Source: Cupriavidus phytohabitans (GTDB lineage Bacteria > Pseudomonadota > Gammaproteobacteria > Burkholderiales > Burkholderiaceae). Taken from it: a DNA stretch of 64,000 nt. Shown here in pieces: positions 50,299-59,278 of this stretch. Location: positions 92,710 through 156,709 of the forward strand of contig NZ_AUFE01000012.1 in assembly GCF_000426345.1 (NCBI RefSeq), in the 5' to 3' direction. Below the pieces are notes generated by a model. That model searched no databases, was not told where the DNA came from, and was given only the letters and a program-made list of their open reading frames with translations. Each line of letters starts with the position of its first letter. The first letter of the stretch is position 1. The translations under genes and the position numbers were made by a program.

Positions 50299-50715
50299 TG
50301 CCGCAGCAGGACGGTCATGGCTGTCCTGTCCTGAAACCGCTGTTCAGCGCGCGTGCCTCCGGGCCGCGCGCTTTTGCTTTGGCCCGGTCCGTCACCGCGT
50401 CGGACCGTGCATCGACCAGGAAGTATCTGACCCCGGCGGCAAACGCCCGTAGAATGCCGCTTCCCTGTGCGGCCGGCTTGGCACCATCCTTGCCTTCTCG
50501 GGTCGGCGCAGGCGCGACCGCAACACCGCGGCCGTGCCGGCAGACAGGTTTGCCCAGCCCGACCGGCTGCAGCGCGAGTGACCCAAAAGGCTGCCGATTC
50601 GTCGGAAAACCGGCCCGTAGCGGACGCAATCACACAAAAAATTGCGTACTTGTGCACGGCTTGCTAAATTTGCGCAAAAAAATTGCCAATAAACATATTG
50701 CGGAGCAACAATATC
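50299..50715. other. Intergenic region with AT-rich promoter zone before the Lrp gene
   Basis: The first 300 bp are GC-rich and hold no gene I can support. The last 90 bp become AT-rich. ATATTG (50695-50700) and CAATAT (50709-50714) form an inverted repeat with 8-bp spacing that ends 1 bp before the GTG start of the Lrp/AsnC gene and contains its ribosome site. It could be an autoregulatory site. Confidence 0.5.
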
Positions 50716-51210
50716 GTGAGCAAGGTGGAGTTGGACAAGATCGACCGGAAGATCCTGGAAGTGCTGCAGACCAACGGCCGGTTGACCAACCTGGAGGTGG
50801 CCGAGCGCGTCAACCTGTCGCCCAGTCCCTGCCTGCGCCGCATCCGGCGGCTGGAGGAGATCGGCGTGATCCGGCAATACGCGGCGCTGCTGGAGCCGAA
50901 CAAGATCGGGCTCGGCCTGCTGGCCTATATCAATGTCCGGCTGGAGAAGCACGGGGGCGCGCCCAAGGGCAAGGCGCCGCTGGACCTGTTCCGCGCTTCT
51001 ATCGCGGTATGGCCCGAGGTGGCGGCATGCCATGCCATGACCGGAGAGATGGACCTGCTGCTCAAGGTCTATGTCGAGGACATGGAGCACTTCGCGCGCT
51101 TCATGCAGGAGCAACTGCTGGCCCATCCGTCGGTGATCGACGTGCGCTCCAGCTTTGCGCTGGAAAGCATCAAGGACACCACGGCACTGCCGGTTGGCGG
51201 CGCGGCCTGA
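50716..51210 (+). CDS. Lrp/AsnC family transcriptional regulator
   Basis: A 164-residue protein begun at GTG 50716 after CGGAGC. An N-terminal helix-turn-helix (ELDKIDRKILEVLQTNGRLT, LEVAERVNLSPSPCLRRIRR) is followed by the RAM/AsnC ligand domain (ACHAMTGEMDLLLKVYVEDM, HPSVIDVRSSFALESIKDTT). It most resembles Lrp-type global regulators or local controllers of amino-acid genes. No amino-acid gene is adjacent, so the target is unknown. Confidence 0.9.
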   Translation: MSKVELDKIDRKILEVLQTNGRLTNLEVAERVNLSPSPCLRRIRRLEEIGVIRQYAALLEPNKIGLGLLAYINVRLEKHGGAPKGKAPLDLFRASIAVWPEVAACHAMTGEMDLLLKVYVEDMEHFARFMQEQLLAHPSVIDVRSSFALESIKDTTALPVGGAA

Positions 51211-51230
51211 ACGGTCCGGGCGCACATGCA

Positions 51231-51260
51231 AAAACGGCGCATCGTTGCGATGCGCCGTGG
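51231..51260 (-). terminator. Terminator at the convergent Lrp/GNAT gene ends
   Basis: ACGGCGCATCG (51234-51244) pairs with CGATGCGCCGT (51248-51258). On the minus strand it is followed by a TTTTT run (AAAAA on the plus strand), so it best fits the acetyltransferase transcript. Confidence 0.75.
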
Positions 51261-51295
51261 TGGCCGTGCGGCGAAGCGCGCTCAGGCGGTGTGCC

Positions 51296-51994
51296 TCAGG
51301 CGGTGTGCTTTTGCGGCACCATCGAGCGCCAGAAGCGCAGGCCGAAGCGGCGCGCGTCGCGCAGGTTGCGACGGACTGCGTAGTCCAGGTCGGCCATCTG
51401 CTCGTCCAGCGCCTCGGTCAGGCGGCTGACGGTGTCCGCCGGCGGCAGTTCCAGGTACGCGTCGGCCTCGCCGTAGGCGTACTGGACCTTCATGCCGGCC
51501 TTCTTGGCAATGTGCATCATCGCGGCGTTGCGCGACAGGCAGTGCATGTACAGCGTGCGCACGCTGGTATTGCGGCCATGCATGGCCGCACGCTCGAACA
51601 GCGCGCTGCCGATACCGCGGCCACGGGCGCTGCGCGACACCGACACGCCGAACTCCGCCACGCGGCCCTGGGCGTTGTCGCGCAGGTTGGCGAAGTGGCC
51701 CACGCCGACCAGCTCGAGCTTGTCGTCGTAGACGCCGAACACGGTGTCGTGGTCGAAGTCGATGCTGTCTACGTAGGCTTCGATCACGTGGTCGCCCACC
51801 GACTGGCCGAAACGGAGCAGGCGATCCTCCTCGCCCAGGGCGAGGAAATGCTTCAGCAGGCGCGAACGGTGATGGGCCGCCAGCTCGCGCACCAGAACGG
51901 TGGCGCGATGGGCGGCCTGCGTCGCTGCAGCTGCCTTGCGCAGATCTTCGTCGGTCAGTGCGCCGACAGCCTTGCTCAGTTCGAGCGGGTTCAC
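51296..51994 (-). CDS. GNAT family N-acetyltransferase
   Basis: A 232-residue protein. The N-terminal 80 residues are helical (LRKAAAATQAAHRATVLVRE), followed by a GNAT core: FGVYDDKLELVGVGHFANL, RVAEFGVSVSRSARGRGIGS with the acetyl-CoA R/Q-x-x-G-x-G/A loop (RGRGIG), and RNAAMMHIAKKAGMKVQY. The C-terminal 45 residues are basic and helical. The substrate is unknown. It converges with the Lrp gene. Confidence 0.85.
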   Translation of the reverse strand: MNPLELSKAVGALTDEDLRKAAAATQAAHRATVLVRELAAHHRSRLLKHFLALGEEDRLLRFGQSVGDHVIEAYVDSIDFDHDTVFGVYDDKLELVGVGHFANLRDNAQGRVAEFGVSVSRSARGRGIGSALFERAAMHGRNTSVRTLYMHCLSRNAAMMHIAKKAGMKVQYAYGEADAYLELPPADTVSRLTEALDEQMADLDYAVRRNLRDARRFGLRFWRSMVPQKHTA

Positions 51995-52327
51995 GTTAAT
52001 TCCTTCCTGGTGCGATCACAGATAAAAATAGGCACTGCGTTGGTGTTTCGCCAGGCACTTTTCCCTGGCTCGGTGCGTGATTCGGGGAAACACCATCTTG
52101 ATGCAGCGTGAAAAGTATTGTAGTGGAATTGTCAGTCTGGCGTAAGCTTCCTGCGCCGCAGCAGCCGGCCGCGCCGCCGCATCGCTTCGAAAAATGCAAT
52201 AAAATCAATGGCCTAAAAAAATGTGATGAATTGTTGCGCGGGATCAACTGTGGATATGTTGCAACGCCGCAATCGAGCCATGCTCGCGCCACGATCCACC
52301 TCCCTTCGCCAAGCCGCCCCGTCTTCG
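51995..52327. other. Divergent promoter region (333 bp)
   Basis: This gap lies between the starts of the acetyltransferase (minus) and the kefG-like gene (plus). On the minus strand, TACAAT (plus 52117-52122) could be a -10 with TTACGC 17 bp upstream as a weak -35. A markedly AT-rich block at about 52185-52240 may serve the plus-strand genes. No coding sequence seen. Confidence 0.45.
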
Positions 52328-52882
52328 ATGACCGAGTCTCCCATTGCAGTGATCTACGCGCATCCCACGCCCAGCCGATCGCGCGTCAACCGGCCGCTTG
52401 CCGACGCCCTGGCCTCGCTGCCGCAGGTCCAGGTACGCGATCTTTACCGTTCCTATGTGGATTACGACATCGACGTCGTCGCCGAGCAGCGCGTGCTGGC
52501 GGTCGCGGACACCGTCGTGTTGCAGTTTCCGGTGCGCTGGTACAGCGTGCCCGCGCTGCTCAAGCTATGGCTGGATGAGGTGCTCGAGCACGGGTGGGCC
52601 TATGGCCCTAGCGGCACGGCGCTGCGCGGCAAGTCGATGCTGGCGGTGGTCAGTACCGGCGGCAGCGCTGATGCCTACGGTCCCGACGGCAACCATGGCC
52701 ACCCGATCGGCGAATTCCTGTTGCCGCTGGAGCAGACCGCGCTCCTTTGCGGCATGACCTGGCTGCCGCCGGTGGTGCTGCATGGTGCCGACAACGCCGA
52801 TGCGCAGGCCCTGGCCGATCATATCGCACACGTCTGCGGGCGCCTGGGCGCCGACGCCATGCCCGCGGAGGTGCGCGCATGA
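52328..52882 (+). CDS. NAD(P)H quinone oxidoreductase-like ancillary protein (KefF/KefG family)
   Basis: A 184-residue flavodoxin-fold protein: AVIYAHPTPSRSRVNRPLAD, VQVRDLYRSYVDYDIDVVAE, LQFPVRWYSVPALLKLWLDE, EHGWAYGPSGTALRGKSMLA. These are the FMN/quinone-site segments of KefF, KefG and NQO1-like enzymes. In E. coli such proteins activate the adjacent glutathione-gated potassium channel. Its stop overlaps the kefC-like start (ATGA), supporting the same pairing here. The exact start is uncertain; ATGs at 52253 and 52280 are in frame. Confidence 0.87.
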   Translation: MTESPIAVIYAHPTPSRSRVNRPLADALASLPQVQVRDLYRSYVDYDIDVVAEQRVLAVADTVVLQFPVRWYSVPALLKLWLDEVLEHGWAYGPSGTALRGKSMLAVVSTGGSADAYGPDGNHGHPIGEFLLPLEQTALLCGMTWLPPVVLHGADNADAQALADHIAHVCGRLGADAMPAEVRA

Positions 52883-54693
52883 ACCAGCATGACTTCCTGA
52901 TTGCGCTGCTGGTGTTCCTGGTAGCGGCGGTGGTGGCGGTGCCGCTGGCGCGGCGCAGCGGCCTGGGCGCCGTGCTGGGCTATCTGCTGGCAGGGGCGGC
53001 GATCGGCCCGTTTGCGCTGCGCCTGGTTTCCGATGTCGAATCGATCCTGCATTTCTCCGAGTTCGGCGTGGTGCTGATGATGTTCGTCATCGGCCTGGAA
53101 CTGGAGCCGCGCAAGCTGTGGGCCTTGCGGCGGAGCATATTCGGCTACGGTGGCGCCCAGCTTGCCGCCTGCGCGCTGGTGATCGGAGCGGCCGCCGCGC
53201 TGGCGGGGGCGTCATGGCAGGTGGCGCTGGTCGCGGGCCTGGGCCTGGCGCTGTCGTCCACCGCGATCGCGCTGGCGACGCTGACCGAGCGCAACCTGTT
53301 CGGTACGCCGGCCGGTGCGGCCAGCTTCGGCATCCTGCTATTCCAGGACATTGCCGCCATCCCGATGATCGCGCTATTGCCGCTGCTTGCCGTCGAAGGA
53401 GCCGAAGGTGCCGGTGCCGGCGCCGCCGGCTGGCTGGCGGGCGTGAAGGCAGTGGCGGTGATCGGTGCGGTAGTGGCCGGCGGCCGCTACCTGGTGCGGC
53501 CGGCGCTGCGCTTTATCGCGCGCACCGACATGCGCGAGATGTTCACCGCGTTTGCGTTGCTGCTGGTGGTGGGCATCGCGCTGATGATGGATGCGGTCGG
53601 GCTGTCGATGGCGCTGGGGACCTTTCTGGCCGGCGTGCTGCTGGCCGATTCGGAATACCGCCATGCGCTGGAGGCTGACCTGGAGCCGTTCAAGGGGCTG
53701 CTGCTGGGCCTGTTCTTCATGGCGGTCGGCATGTCGATCGATTTTGCCGTGCTGGCGCGCTCGCCCTGGCTGGTGCTCGGGCTGGTGGTGGCCTTCGTCG
53801 TCGCCAAGACCGCGGTGCTGATGCTGCTGGCGCGTGAGTTCGCCATCGCGCGGGGCCAGCGGCTGCTGTTTGCGCTGTTGATCTCGCAGGGCGGCGAGTT
53901 TGCCTTCGTGGTGTTCGGCGTGGCCGGCGGCGCGGGTTTGCTGCCGCGCGAGACCGAGGCCTTGCTGGTGCTGGTGGTGGCGCTGTCGATGGTGGCCACG
54001 CCGTTGCTGCTGCTGGCCTATGACCAGCTGGTGGCGCCTCGGCTGGGTGGCGCCAGGGCTCGTCCGGACGAGGCCATCACGCCGCAGGACAACCCGGTGC
54101 TGATCGCCGGCTTCGGCCGTTTCGGACAGATCATCGGGCGGCTGCTGTATAGCCAGGGCATCGGCGTCACGGTGCTCGACCACGATCCGGACCAGATCGA
54201 GTTCCTGCGCCAGTACGGCTTCAAGATCTTCTATGGCGATGCCACGCGGCTGGATCTGCTCGAAGCCGCCGGCATCGCCCGCGCGCGCATCCTGGTGGTG
54301 GCGATCGACGGCATGGACGAGAGCCTGCAGCTGATCGACCGGGTGCGCGAGCGCTATCCGGAACTGCAGATCTATGCGCGGGCGCGCCATGTGTCGCATA
54401 TCTACCAGCTAATGGACCGCGGCGTGCAATTGTTCGAGCGCGAGATGTTCGAGGGTTCGCTGAGGATGGGGCGGAGTGTCCTGGAAGGGCTGGGCTTCGA
54501 CCCCGCCGAGGCGCGCAACGTCGCGCTGCGCTTCCGCCGGCACAACATCCAGGCGATCGACCGCTTCTACCCGCACTACACCGACCAGAAGAAGCTGGTC
54601 TCGCTGGCGCGCCAGGCCCGCGACGAGCTGGAGGAAATGTTCAGGCAGGACCGCGAGCAACGCCGGCAGCGCGAAGAGGCAGGGTGGTCCTGA
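52879..54693 (+). CDS. Glutathione-regulated potassium-efflux antiporter, KefB/KefC family
   Basis: A 604-residue inner-membrane protein with a CPA2 monovalent-cation/proton antiporter domain (about 1-385, twelve or more helices; FGVVLMMFVIGLELEPRKLW, LLFQDIAAIPMIALLPLLAV, LISQGGEFAFVVFGVAGGAG). A cytoplasmic TrkA-N domain follows (NPVLIAGFGRFGQIIGRLLY, FKIFYGDATRLDLLEAAGI), then a charged C-terminal helix. KefB/C export potassium and acidify the cytoplasm during electrophile stress. It is translationally coupled to the KefG-like subunit. Confidence 0.92.
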   Translation: MNQHDFLIALLVFLVAAVVAVPLARRSGLGAVLGYLLAGAAIGPFALRLVSDVESILHFSEFGVVLMMFVIGLELEPRKLWALRRSIFGYGGAQLAACALVIGAAAALAGASWQVALVAGLGLALSSTAIALATLTERNLFGTPAGAASFGILLFQDIAAIPMIALLPLLAVEGAEGAGAGAAGWLAGVKAVAVIGAVVAGGRYLVRPALRFIARTDMREMFTAFALLLVVGIALMMDAVGLSMALGTFLAGVLLADSEYRHALEADLEPFKGLLLGLFFMAVGMSIDFAVLARSPWLVLGLVVAFVVAKTAVLMLLAREFAIARGQRLLFALLISQGGEFAFVVFGVAGGAGLLPRETEALLVLVVALSMVATPLLLLAYDQLVAPRLGGARARPDEAITPQDNPVLIAGFGRFGQIIGRLLYSQGIGVTVLDHDPDQIEFLRQYGFKIFYGDATRLDLLEAAGIARARILVVAIDGMDESLQLIDRVRERYPELQIYARARHVSHIYQLMDRGVQLFEREMFEGSLRMGRSVLEGLGFDPAEARNVALRFRRHNIQAIDRFYPHYTDQKKLVSLARQARDELEEMFRQDREQRRQREEAGWS

Positions 54694-54729
54694 CGATGGC
54701 GGGGGCGGGCCGCGGCGGGCCCGCCTGCG

Positions 54730-55347
54730 TCAGCGGATCGTGGCGGCGCGGCCCGGCAGCCCGCCTTCGAGCAGGTCGAGCACTGTCTCGGCAAAGTCCG
54801 CGTACGACAGCCGGCCGCCCGGCTTGAGCCAGGTAAAGGTCCAGTTGATCATGCCGAACACGGTCATGGTCAGGGCGGTCTGGTTATCGCGCGTGACACG
54901 CTCCGGGTAGGCCCGGCGCAGCAGGCGCGAGAAGGCCGCCACCACGTCGCGCTCGCGGCCCAGGATCACGTCGCGCTGGCTTTCGGCGAGGAACTTGACG
55001 TCGTTGATCAGCGCGATATGGCGTGTCTGCGAGGTTTCGTATTCGGCCAGGAAGGCGCGGATCAGGTTGGCGAACGCCTCCTTGTCGGTGCGCGCATGGC
55101 GCTCGGCGTCGGCCTCCACCTCGGTGACCAGCAGCATCAGCCGCCGCGTGTAGCGGTCCAGCAGGTCGAACAGGATCGCTTCCTTGCTCTCGTAATAGTG
55201 GTAGAGGCGCGCCTTGGACGTGCCGCAGGCGGCGGCCAGGTCGGCCATCGAGGTGCTGGGGTAGCTGCTGTTGGCGAAGGCGGCGGCGGCCAGGTCCAGG
55301 ATCTGTTCGCGCTGGGCCTCGAAATCGGGTGCCTTGGTACGGGCCAT
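54730..55347 (-). CDS. paaR: TetR-family regulator of phenylacetate degradation (PaaR-like)
   Basis: A 205-residue protein. The TetR helix-turn-helix is FEAQREQILDLAAAAFANSS, MADLAAACGTSKARLYHYYE, SKEAILFDLLDRYTRRL, and a ligand domain follows. In Burkholderiales a TetR PaaR represses paa genes and is released by phenylacetyl-CoA. The location near paaABCDE and a TetR-type palindrome in the paaA promoter support that. It is transcribed in the same direction as paaABCDE, after a DUF1835 gene. Confidence 0.85.
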   Translation of the reverse strand: MARTKAPDFEAQREQILDLAAAAFANSSYPSTSMADLAAACGTSKARLYHYYESKEAILFDLLDRYTRRLMLLVTEVEADAERHARTDKEAFANLIRAFLAEYETSQTRHIALINDVKFLAESQRDVILGRERDVVAAFSRLLRRAYPERVTRDNQTALTMTVFGMINWTFTWLKPGGRLSYADFAETVLDLLEGGLPGRAATIR

Positions 55348-55358
55348 GTGTATCGGGG

Positions 55359-56153
55359 TTACTCGCCACCGCCGCCGGCGCGGCGGCGCAACTCGCAGGT
55401 CTCGAGCGAGTCGGAATTGCCGCGCAGCACCATCTGGCCGGAGGCAATCAGCTCGCGGCAGCGCCAGAACACGAACCAGTCGCTGGCCAGCAGGCCTTCG
55501 ATCGCCCCCATCACGCTGCCCACCACCTGAGCCGCGGGGGTCCATTCCGCCGGCGCGCGATCCATGATGATGTCGTCGATGGTGTGGTAGGCGGCGGGAA
55601 CCAGCGTGTTGCCTTTCCACAGGCGGACGTCGGCATTTTCCTTGACGTTCTGCTGCCACTCGTAGCCCAGCCGTCCCAGCCGCAGCACCGAAACCGGCGC
55701 GATCGTGGAAAAGCGCCGCGCCAGCCGTGCCGCCGAATACATGCCGATGGCGGCCAGGTTGCCTTGGGCGGGCATCTCCAGCTCGCGCAGGTCCATCGCG
55801 ACTTCATTGATCCGTTGCGGCGCCTGGTACAGGTGGAACACGACCCGGCGCAGCATCAGCTGGTCGGCCGCGCTCTGGCCGTGCCAGATGGCTATTTCCA
55901 GTTCGTCCTGGCGCAGCCTCTGGAGCTGGTCCAGCGCCTGGCGCATCTCGGCGGCGAAATCGATGTCGGTGTGCGGGGCGACCCGCTGCCAGAAGCCGGA
56001 ACGGATCAGCCCGGTGCTGTCGATGTCGGCCAGCGGCCCCACGGCCAGGTCGTCGCGCAGCACCACGACAGGGTCCGGCCGCGCGGCCTGCGCCAGCGCC
56101 TGGCGCAGGGTCGTGCCTGCTACATCACCGTTGACGACGTGGATATATTGCAT
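55359..56153 (-). CDS. DUF1835 domain-containing protein
   Basis: A 264-residue protein starting MQYIHVVNGDVAGTTLRQAL. The N-terminal 120 residues match the DUF1835 pattern (VVVLRDDLAVGPLADIDSTG, DELEIAIWHGQSAADQLML). The C-terminal half is helical and fits the DUF3658-type partner domain (ASDWFVFWRCRELIASGQMV). No function is established. It lies between paaE and paaR on the same strand, 11 bp from paaR, which suggests co-transcription with paaR. A role in phenylacetate metabolism is unproven. Confidence 0.8.
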   Translation of the reverse strand: MQYIHVVNGDVAGTTLRQALAQAARPDPVVVLRDDLAVGPLADIDSTGLIRSGFWQRVAPHTDIDFAAEMRQALDQLQRLRQDELEIAIWHGQSAADQLMLRRVVFHLYQAPQRINEVAMDLRELEMPAQGNLAAIGMYSAARLARRFSTIAPVSVLRLGRLGYEWQQNVKENADVRLWKGNTLVPAAYHTIDDIIMDRAPAEWTPAAQVVGSVMGAIEGLLASDWFVFWRCRELIASGQMVLRGNSDSLETCELRRRAGGGGE

Positions 56154-56387
56154 GGCCGTGATTGTATATGGGTGGGACGGTTCGCTGGCACCGGGCGGCA
56201 CCGGCGCCACAGTCGGCGGGTGCTGCCGTGCAAGGCCATGCGCAAGCCGCTGTTTTACCCCCCCCCGCAAGCATCGCGCCAGGCCGCTGCCGGCCTGCCG
56301 TCATTGTAATCACGGCCGGGCCTGGCCAATGGCGGCGAGCGTCGGCACGCGCACGGGGCGCCGGCCGCCTGCCGCCGCGTACCTGGA

Positions 56388-57476
56388 TCAGCGTTCGTCG
56401 TAGCTGACCACCACCCGCGGCGTCAGCGCGCGCGCCTGGCAGGTGAGCACGAAGCCCTTTTCCATCTCCCACGGCTCGAGCGTGTAGTTCTTCTCCATCT
56501 CGACCTTGCCTTCCAGCACCTTGGCACGGCAGGTGCAACAGACGCCGCCCTTGCAGGCGTATGGCAGGTCGAGCCCGGCGGCCAGCGCGGTATCGAGCAC
56601 GTTGGCGTCTTCCAGCGGCAGGCGCATGCTGTGCTGCTTGCCGTCGAGCACGACCACCAGCTCTGCGGTGCCCGCGTGGTCGGCATGCGTGTGCGCAGGC
56701 TTGGGCCTGGCCTGCGCGAGCGGCACGCCGAAGCGCTCGGCGTGGATGCGGTGCGGATCCACGCCAGCGTCGCGCAGTGCCGCCTCGGCTTCGTCGATCA
56801 TCGAAGCAGGCCCGCAAACGAACGCCGCATCGATGTCATCCACCGGGATCAGGGTCTGGAGGAAGGCGGTGACGCGGTCGTGGTCAAGCCGTCCGTGCAG
56901 CAGGTCGACCTCCTGCGGCTGGCGCGACAGCACGTGGTACAGCGTGAAGCGCGAAAGGTACTGGTTCTTCAGGTCTTCCAGCGCCTCGGAAAAGATTATG
57001 CTGTCGACATTGCGGTTGCCGTAGACCAGCGTGAACCGGCTGCGCGGCTCGGCTTGCAGCGTGGTGCGGATCAGCGACAGCACCGGCGTGATGCCGCTGC
57101 CCGCGGCAAAGGCAACATAGTGGCGCGCCGTGGCCGGATCCAGCGGTACATGGAAGCGGCCGTCCGGCGTCATCACGTCGATCACCTGGCCGGGTGCGAT
57201 GGAGTCATGGAGGTGGGACGAAAACAGCCCGTCCTCTACCAGCTTCACCGCCACGCGCAGTTCGCCCTGTGCGTCGTAGTCCTGCACCGCCGAGCAGATC
57301 GAATATGAGCGCCGCAAGTCCTTGCCGTCGACCGGCGCCTTCAGCGTCAGGAACTGGCCCTGGGTGAAGCGGTAGGCGGCGCGCAGCGTTTCCGGCACCT
57401 CGAACGCGATCGAGATGGTGTCGGCAGTCTCGGGGCGTACCTGCGCCACGCGCAGCGGGTGGAACTGTGGGGTCAT
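56388..57476 (-). CDS. paaE: Phenylacetyl-CoA epoxidase reductase subunit PaaE
   Basis: A 362-residue protein with an FAD domain (FTQGQFLTLKAPVDGKDLRR, RRSYSICS), an NAD domain (YVAFAAGSGITPVLSLIRTT, AAFVCGPASMIDEAE) and a C-terminal plant-type ferredoxin domain (LPYACKGGVCCTCRAKVLEG, then LTCQ) holding a [2Fe-2S] cluster. It delivers electrons from NADPH to the PaaA diiron centre. It is the last gene of paaABCDE. Confidence 0.96.
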   Translation of the reverse strand: MTPQFHPLRVAQVRPETADTISIAFEVPETLRAAYRFTQGQFLTLKAPVDGKDLRRSYSICSAVQDYDAQGELRVAVKLVEDGLFSSHLHDSIAPGQVIDVMTPDGRFHVPLDPATARHYVAFAAGSGITPVLSLIRTTLQAEPRSRFTLVYGNRNVDSIIFSEALEDLKNQYLSRFTLYHVLSRQPQEVDLLHGRLDHDRVTAFLQTLIPVDDIDAAFVCGPASMIDEAEAALRDAGVDPHRIHAERFGVPLAQARPKPAHTHADHAGTAELVVVLDGKQHSMRLPLEDANVLDTALAAGLDLPYACKGGVCCTCRAKVLEGKVEMEKNYTLEPWEMEKGFVLTCQARALTPRVVVSYDER

Positions 57477-57503
57477 GGCAGCCTGGCTTTGGCCCGGCGG
57501 GGC

Positions 57504-58064
57504 TCAATAGGGTTTGAAATAGTCGAACGGCTCGCGGCAATCCAGGCAGCGGTACAGCGCCTTGCACGCCGTCGAGGCGAAGCGCGAGATTTCCTGCGTG
57601 TGCAAGCTGCCGCAGCGCGGGCAGGCGACGCGGTCCGGGGCGCCGGCGCGCGCGGCACGCGGGACGAAGCGCAACGGTTGCGCCGTCGCCGGTGCGTCGC
57701 ACTGGCCGGGCGGCGCGATACCGAATTCGCGCAATCGTTCACGCGCGGCTGGGGTGATCCAGTCGGTGGTCCACGCCGGCGCCAGCACGGTGCGCAGGCG
57801 CCACGGCGCCAGGCCGGCGGCGTCGAGCGCCTGGCCGATGTCTTCTGCGATCTGTGACATCGCCGGGCAGCCGGAGTAGGTGGGTGTAATCGTGACTTCC
57901 AGCGTGCCGTCGGCATCGGCGGCGATGCCGCGCAGGATGCCGAGGTCGCGGATCGACACCACCGGGATCTCCGGGTCGGGAACCGCTTCGAGCGCCGCCC
58001 ACGCCTTCGCGACGCGCGCATCGCCGGCAGCTTTCGCTGGGTGGGGCAGGGTGGTGACGTTCAT
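57504..58064 (-). CDS. paaD: Phenylacetate degradation protein PaaD
   Basis: A 186-residue protein from ATG 58064 after AAAGGA. The N-terminal half is a MIP18/DUF59 domain (VPDPEIPVVSIRDLGILRGI, TITPTYSGCPAMSQIAEDIG). The C-terminal part has a Cys4-type zinc or iron-sulfur element (CPRCG...CKALYRCLDC). PaaD is required for epoxidase activity, probably in cluster maturation of PaaE. It sits 31 bp after paaC. Confidence 0.94.
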   Translation of the reverse strand: MNVTTLPHPAKAAGDARVAKAWAALEAVPDPEIPVVSIRDLGILRGIAADADGTLEVTITPTYSGCPAMSQIAEDIGQALDAAGLAPWRLRTVLAPAWTTDWITPAARERLREFGIAPPGQCDAPATAQPLRFVPRAARAGAPDRVACPRCGSLHTQEISRFASTACKALYRCLDCREPFDYFKPY

Positions 58065-58095
58065 GCCGGTCAATCCTTTGCGGCGAAGCGGGCGC

Positions 58096-58938
58096 TTACC
58101 ATTGGGCGCCCGGATGGGCTCGCGCCAGCCCCTGCATCTCGCCCAGCAGGTAGCTCATGTGTTCGGAATGCACGCCGAGCTTGCCGGTCGAGACAAAGCT
58201 GCTCGCAGGCGGTAGCGCCAGCGTGGCGGCTTGCAGGGTCTCGGCAACGGTCGCATCCCAGGCCGAGCGCAGCGAGGCGGTGACGATGCCGATTCCCTGT
58301 GCCGCGGCTTCGGCTTCCACCGGGTCTTCGGCAAAGCACTCATTCATATAGGGCAGCAGGTGGTCCAGGGCCCGCTGCATGCGGACGTGCGACGCTTCGG
58401 TGCCGTCGCCCAGGCGCACTACCCAGCCGGCGGCATGGTGCAGGTGGTAGCGCGCCTCCTTGACTGACTTTGCGGCGATGGCGGCGAGTTGCGCGTCGCT
58501 GCTGGACTGCAGCGCTTCCCACAGCTCCACCATCAGCGCGCTGTACAGGAAGTTGCGCATGATGGTGACCGCGTAGTCGCGCTCCGCGGCGGCGGTGCCG
58601 GCCAGCGGGCCGCGATGGGGCAGTTCCACCAGCGTCCAGTTGCGGAAATCGCGCTCGGCGCGCCAATAGGCATAGTCGTCTTCATGGCGCGGCAGGCCGG
58701 TCAGCTCGCCTTCCAGTTCGCCGGCGCGCCCATACAGCAGGCGCGACTGGCCGATCAGGTCGAGGCTGATGTTGGCCAGCGCAATGTCTTCTTCCAGCAC
58801 CGGGCCGTGGCCGCACCACTCGGCATTGCGCTGGCCGAGCACCAGCGCGTTGTCGGCCAGGCGCAGCACGTAGCGCAGCGCGGCGGCGCGGGCCGGCGGC
58901 AGATGATCCAGGGAGGCGGGTTGCGGGGACGCGGTCAT
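58096..58938 (-). CDS. paaC: Phenylacetyl-CoA epoxidase structural subunit PaaC
   Basis: A 280-residue ferritin-like helical protein: AALRYVLRLADNALVLGQRN, EEDIALANISLDLIGQSRLL, YAYWRAERDFRNWTLVELPH and VKEARYHLHHAAGWVVRLGD. PaaC is the non-catalytic partner that forms the PaaAC core with PaaA, although diiron-like residues remain. It starts 12 bp after paaB. Confidence 0.96.
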   Translation of the reverse strand: MTASPQPASLDHLPPARAAALRYVLRLADNALVLGQRNAEWCGHGPVLEEDIALANISLDLIGQSRLLYGRAGELEGELTGLPRHEDDYAYWRAERDFRNWTLVELPHRGPLAGTAAAERDYAVTIMRNFLYSALMVELWEALQSSSDAQLAAIAAKSVKEARYHLHHAAGWVVRLGDGTEASHVRMQRALDHLLPYMNECFAEDPVEAEAAAQGIGIVTASLRSAWDATVAETLQAATLALPPASSFVSTGKLGVHSEHMSYLLGEMQGLARAHPGAQW

Positions 58939-58950
58939 CGTGCGTGGCCC

Positions 58951-59238
58951 TTACATATGGTTGACTTCGTCGGGCAGCTGGTAGAACGTCGGATGCCGGT
59001 AGATCTTGTCAGCCATGGGGTCGAACAGCTCCGGCTTTTCCTCCGGCACGCTCGCCGTAATGGCGGCGGACGGCACCACCCAGATCGACACGCCTTCCTG
59101 ACGCCGCGTGTAGACATCTCGCGCCATGTGCAGCGCCTGTTGCGCATCGGCGGCGTGCAGGCTGCCGCAATGCTTGTGCTCCAGGCCTTGCTTGCTGCGC
59201 ACGAACACTTCCCACAGCGGCCATTCCTTGCGGTTCAT
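58951..59238 (-). CDS. paaB: Phenylacetyl-CoA epoxidase subunit PaaB
   Basis: A 95-residue protein beginning MNRKEWPLWEVFVRSKQGLE, followed by HKHCGSLHAADAQQALHMAR, YTRRQEGVSIWVVPSAAIT and the ending RHPTFYQLPDEVNHM. PaaB bridges PaaAC dimers in the epoxidase complex. The ribosome site GAGGAGAC lies directly upstream on the minus strand. Confidence 0.96.
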   Translation of the reverse strand: MNRKEWPLWEVFVRSKQGLEHKHCGSLHAADAQQALHMARDVYTRRQEGVSIWVVPSAAITASVPEEKPELFDPMADKIYRHPTFYQLPDEVNHM

Positions 59239-59278
59239 TGTTGTCTCCTCAATCCTCGTGCCCGGGATGCAGCATTGG

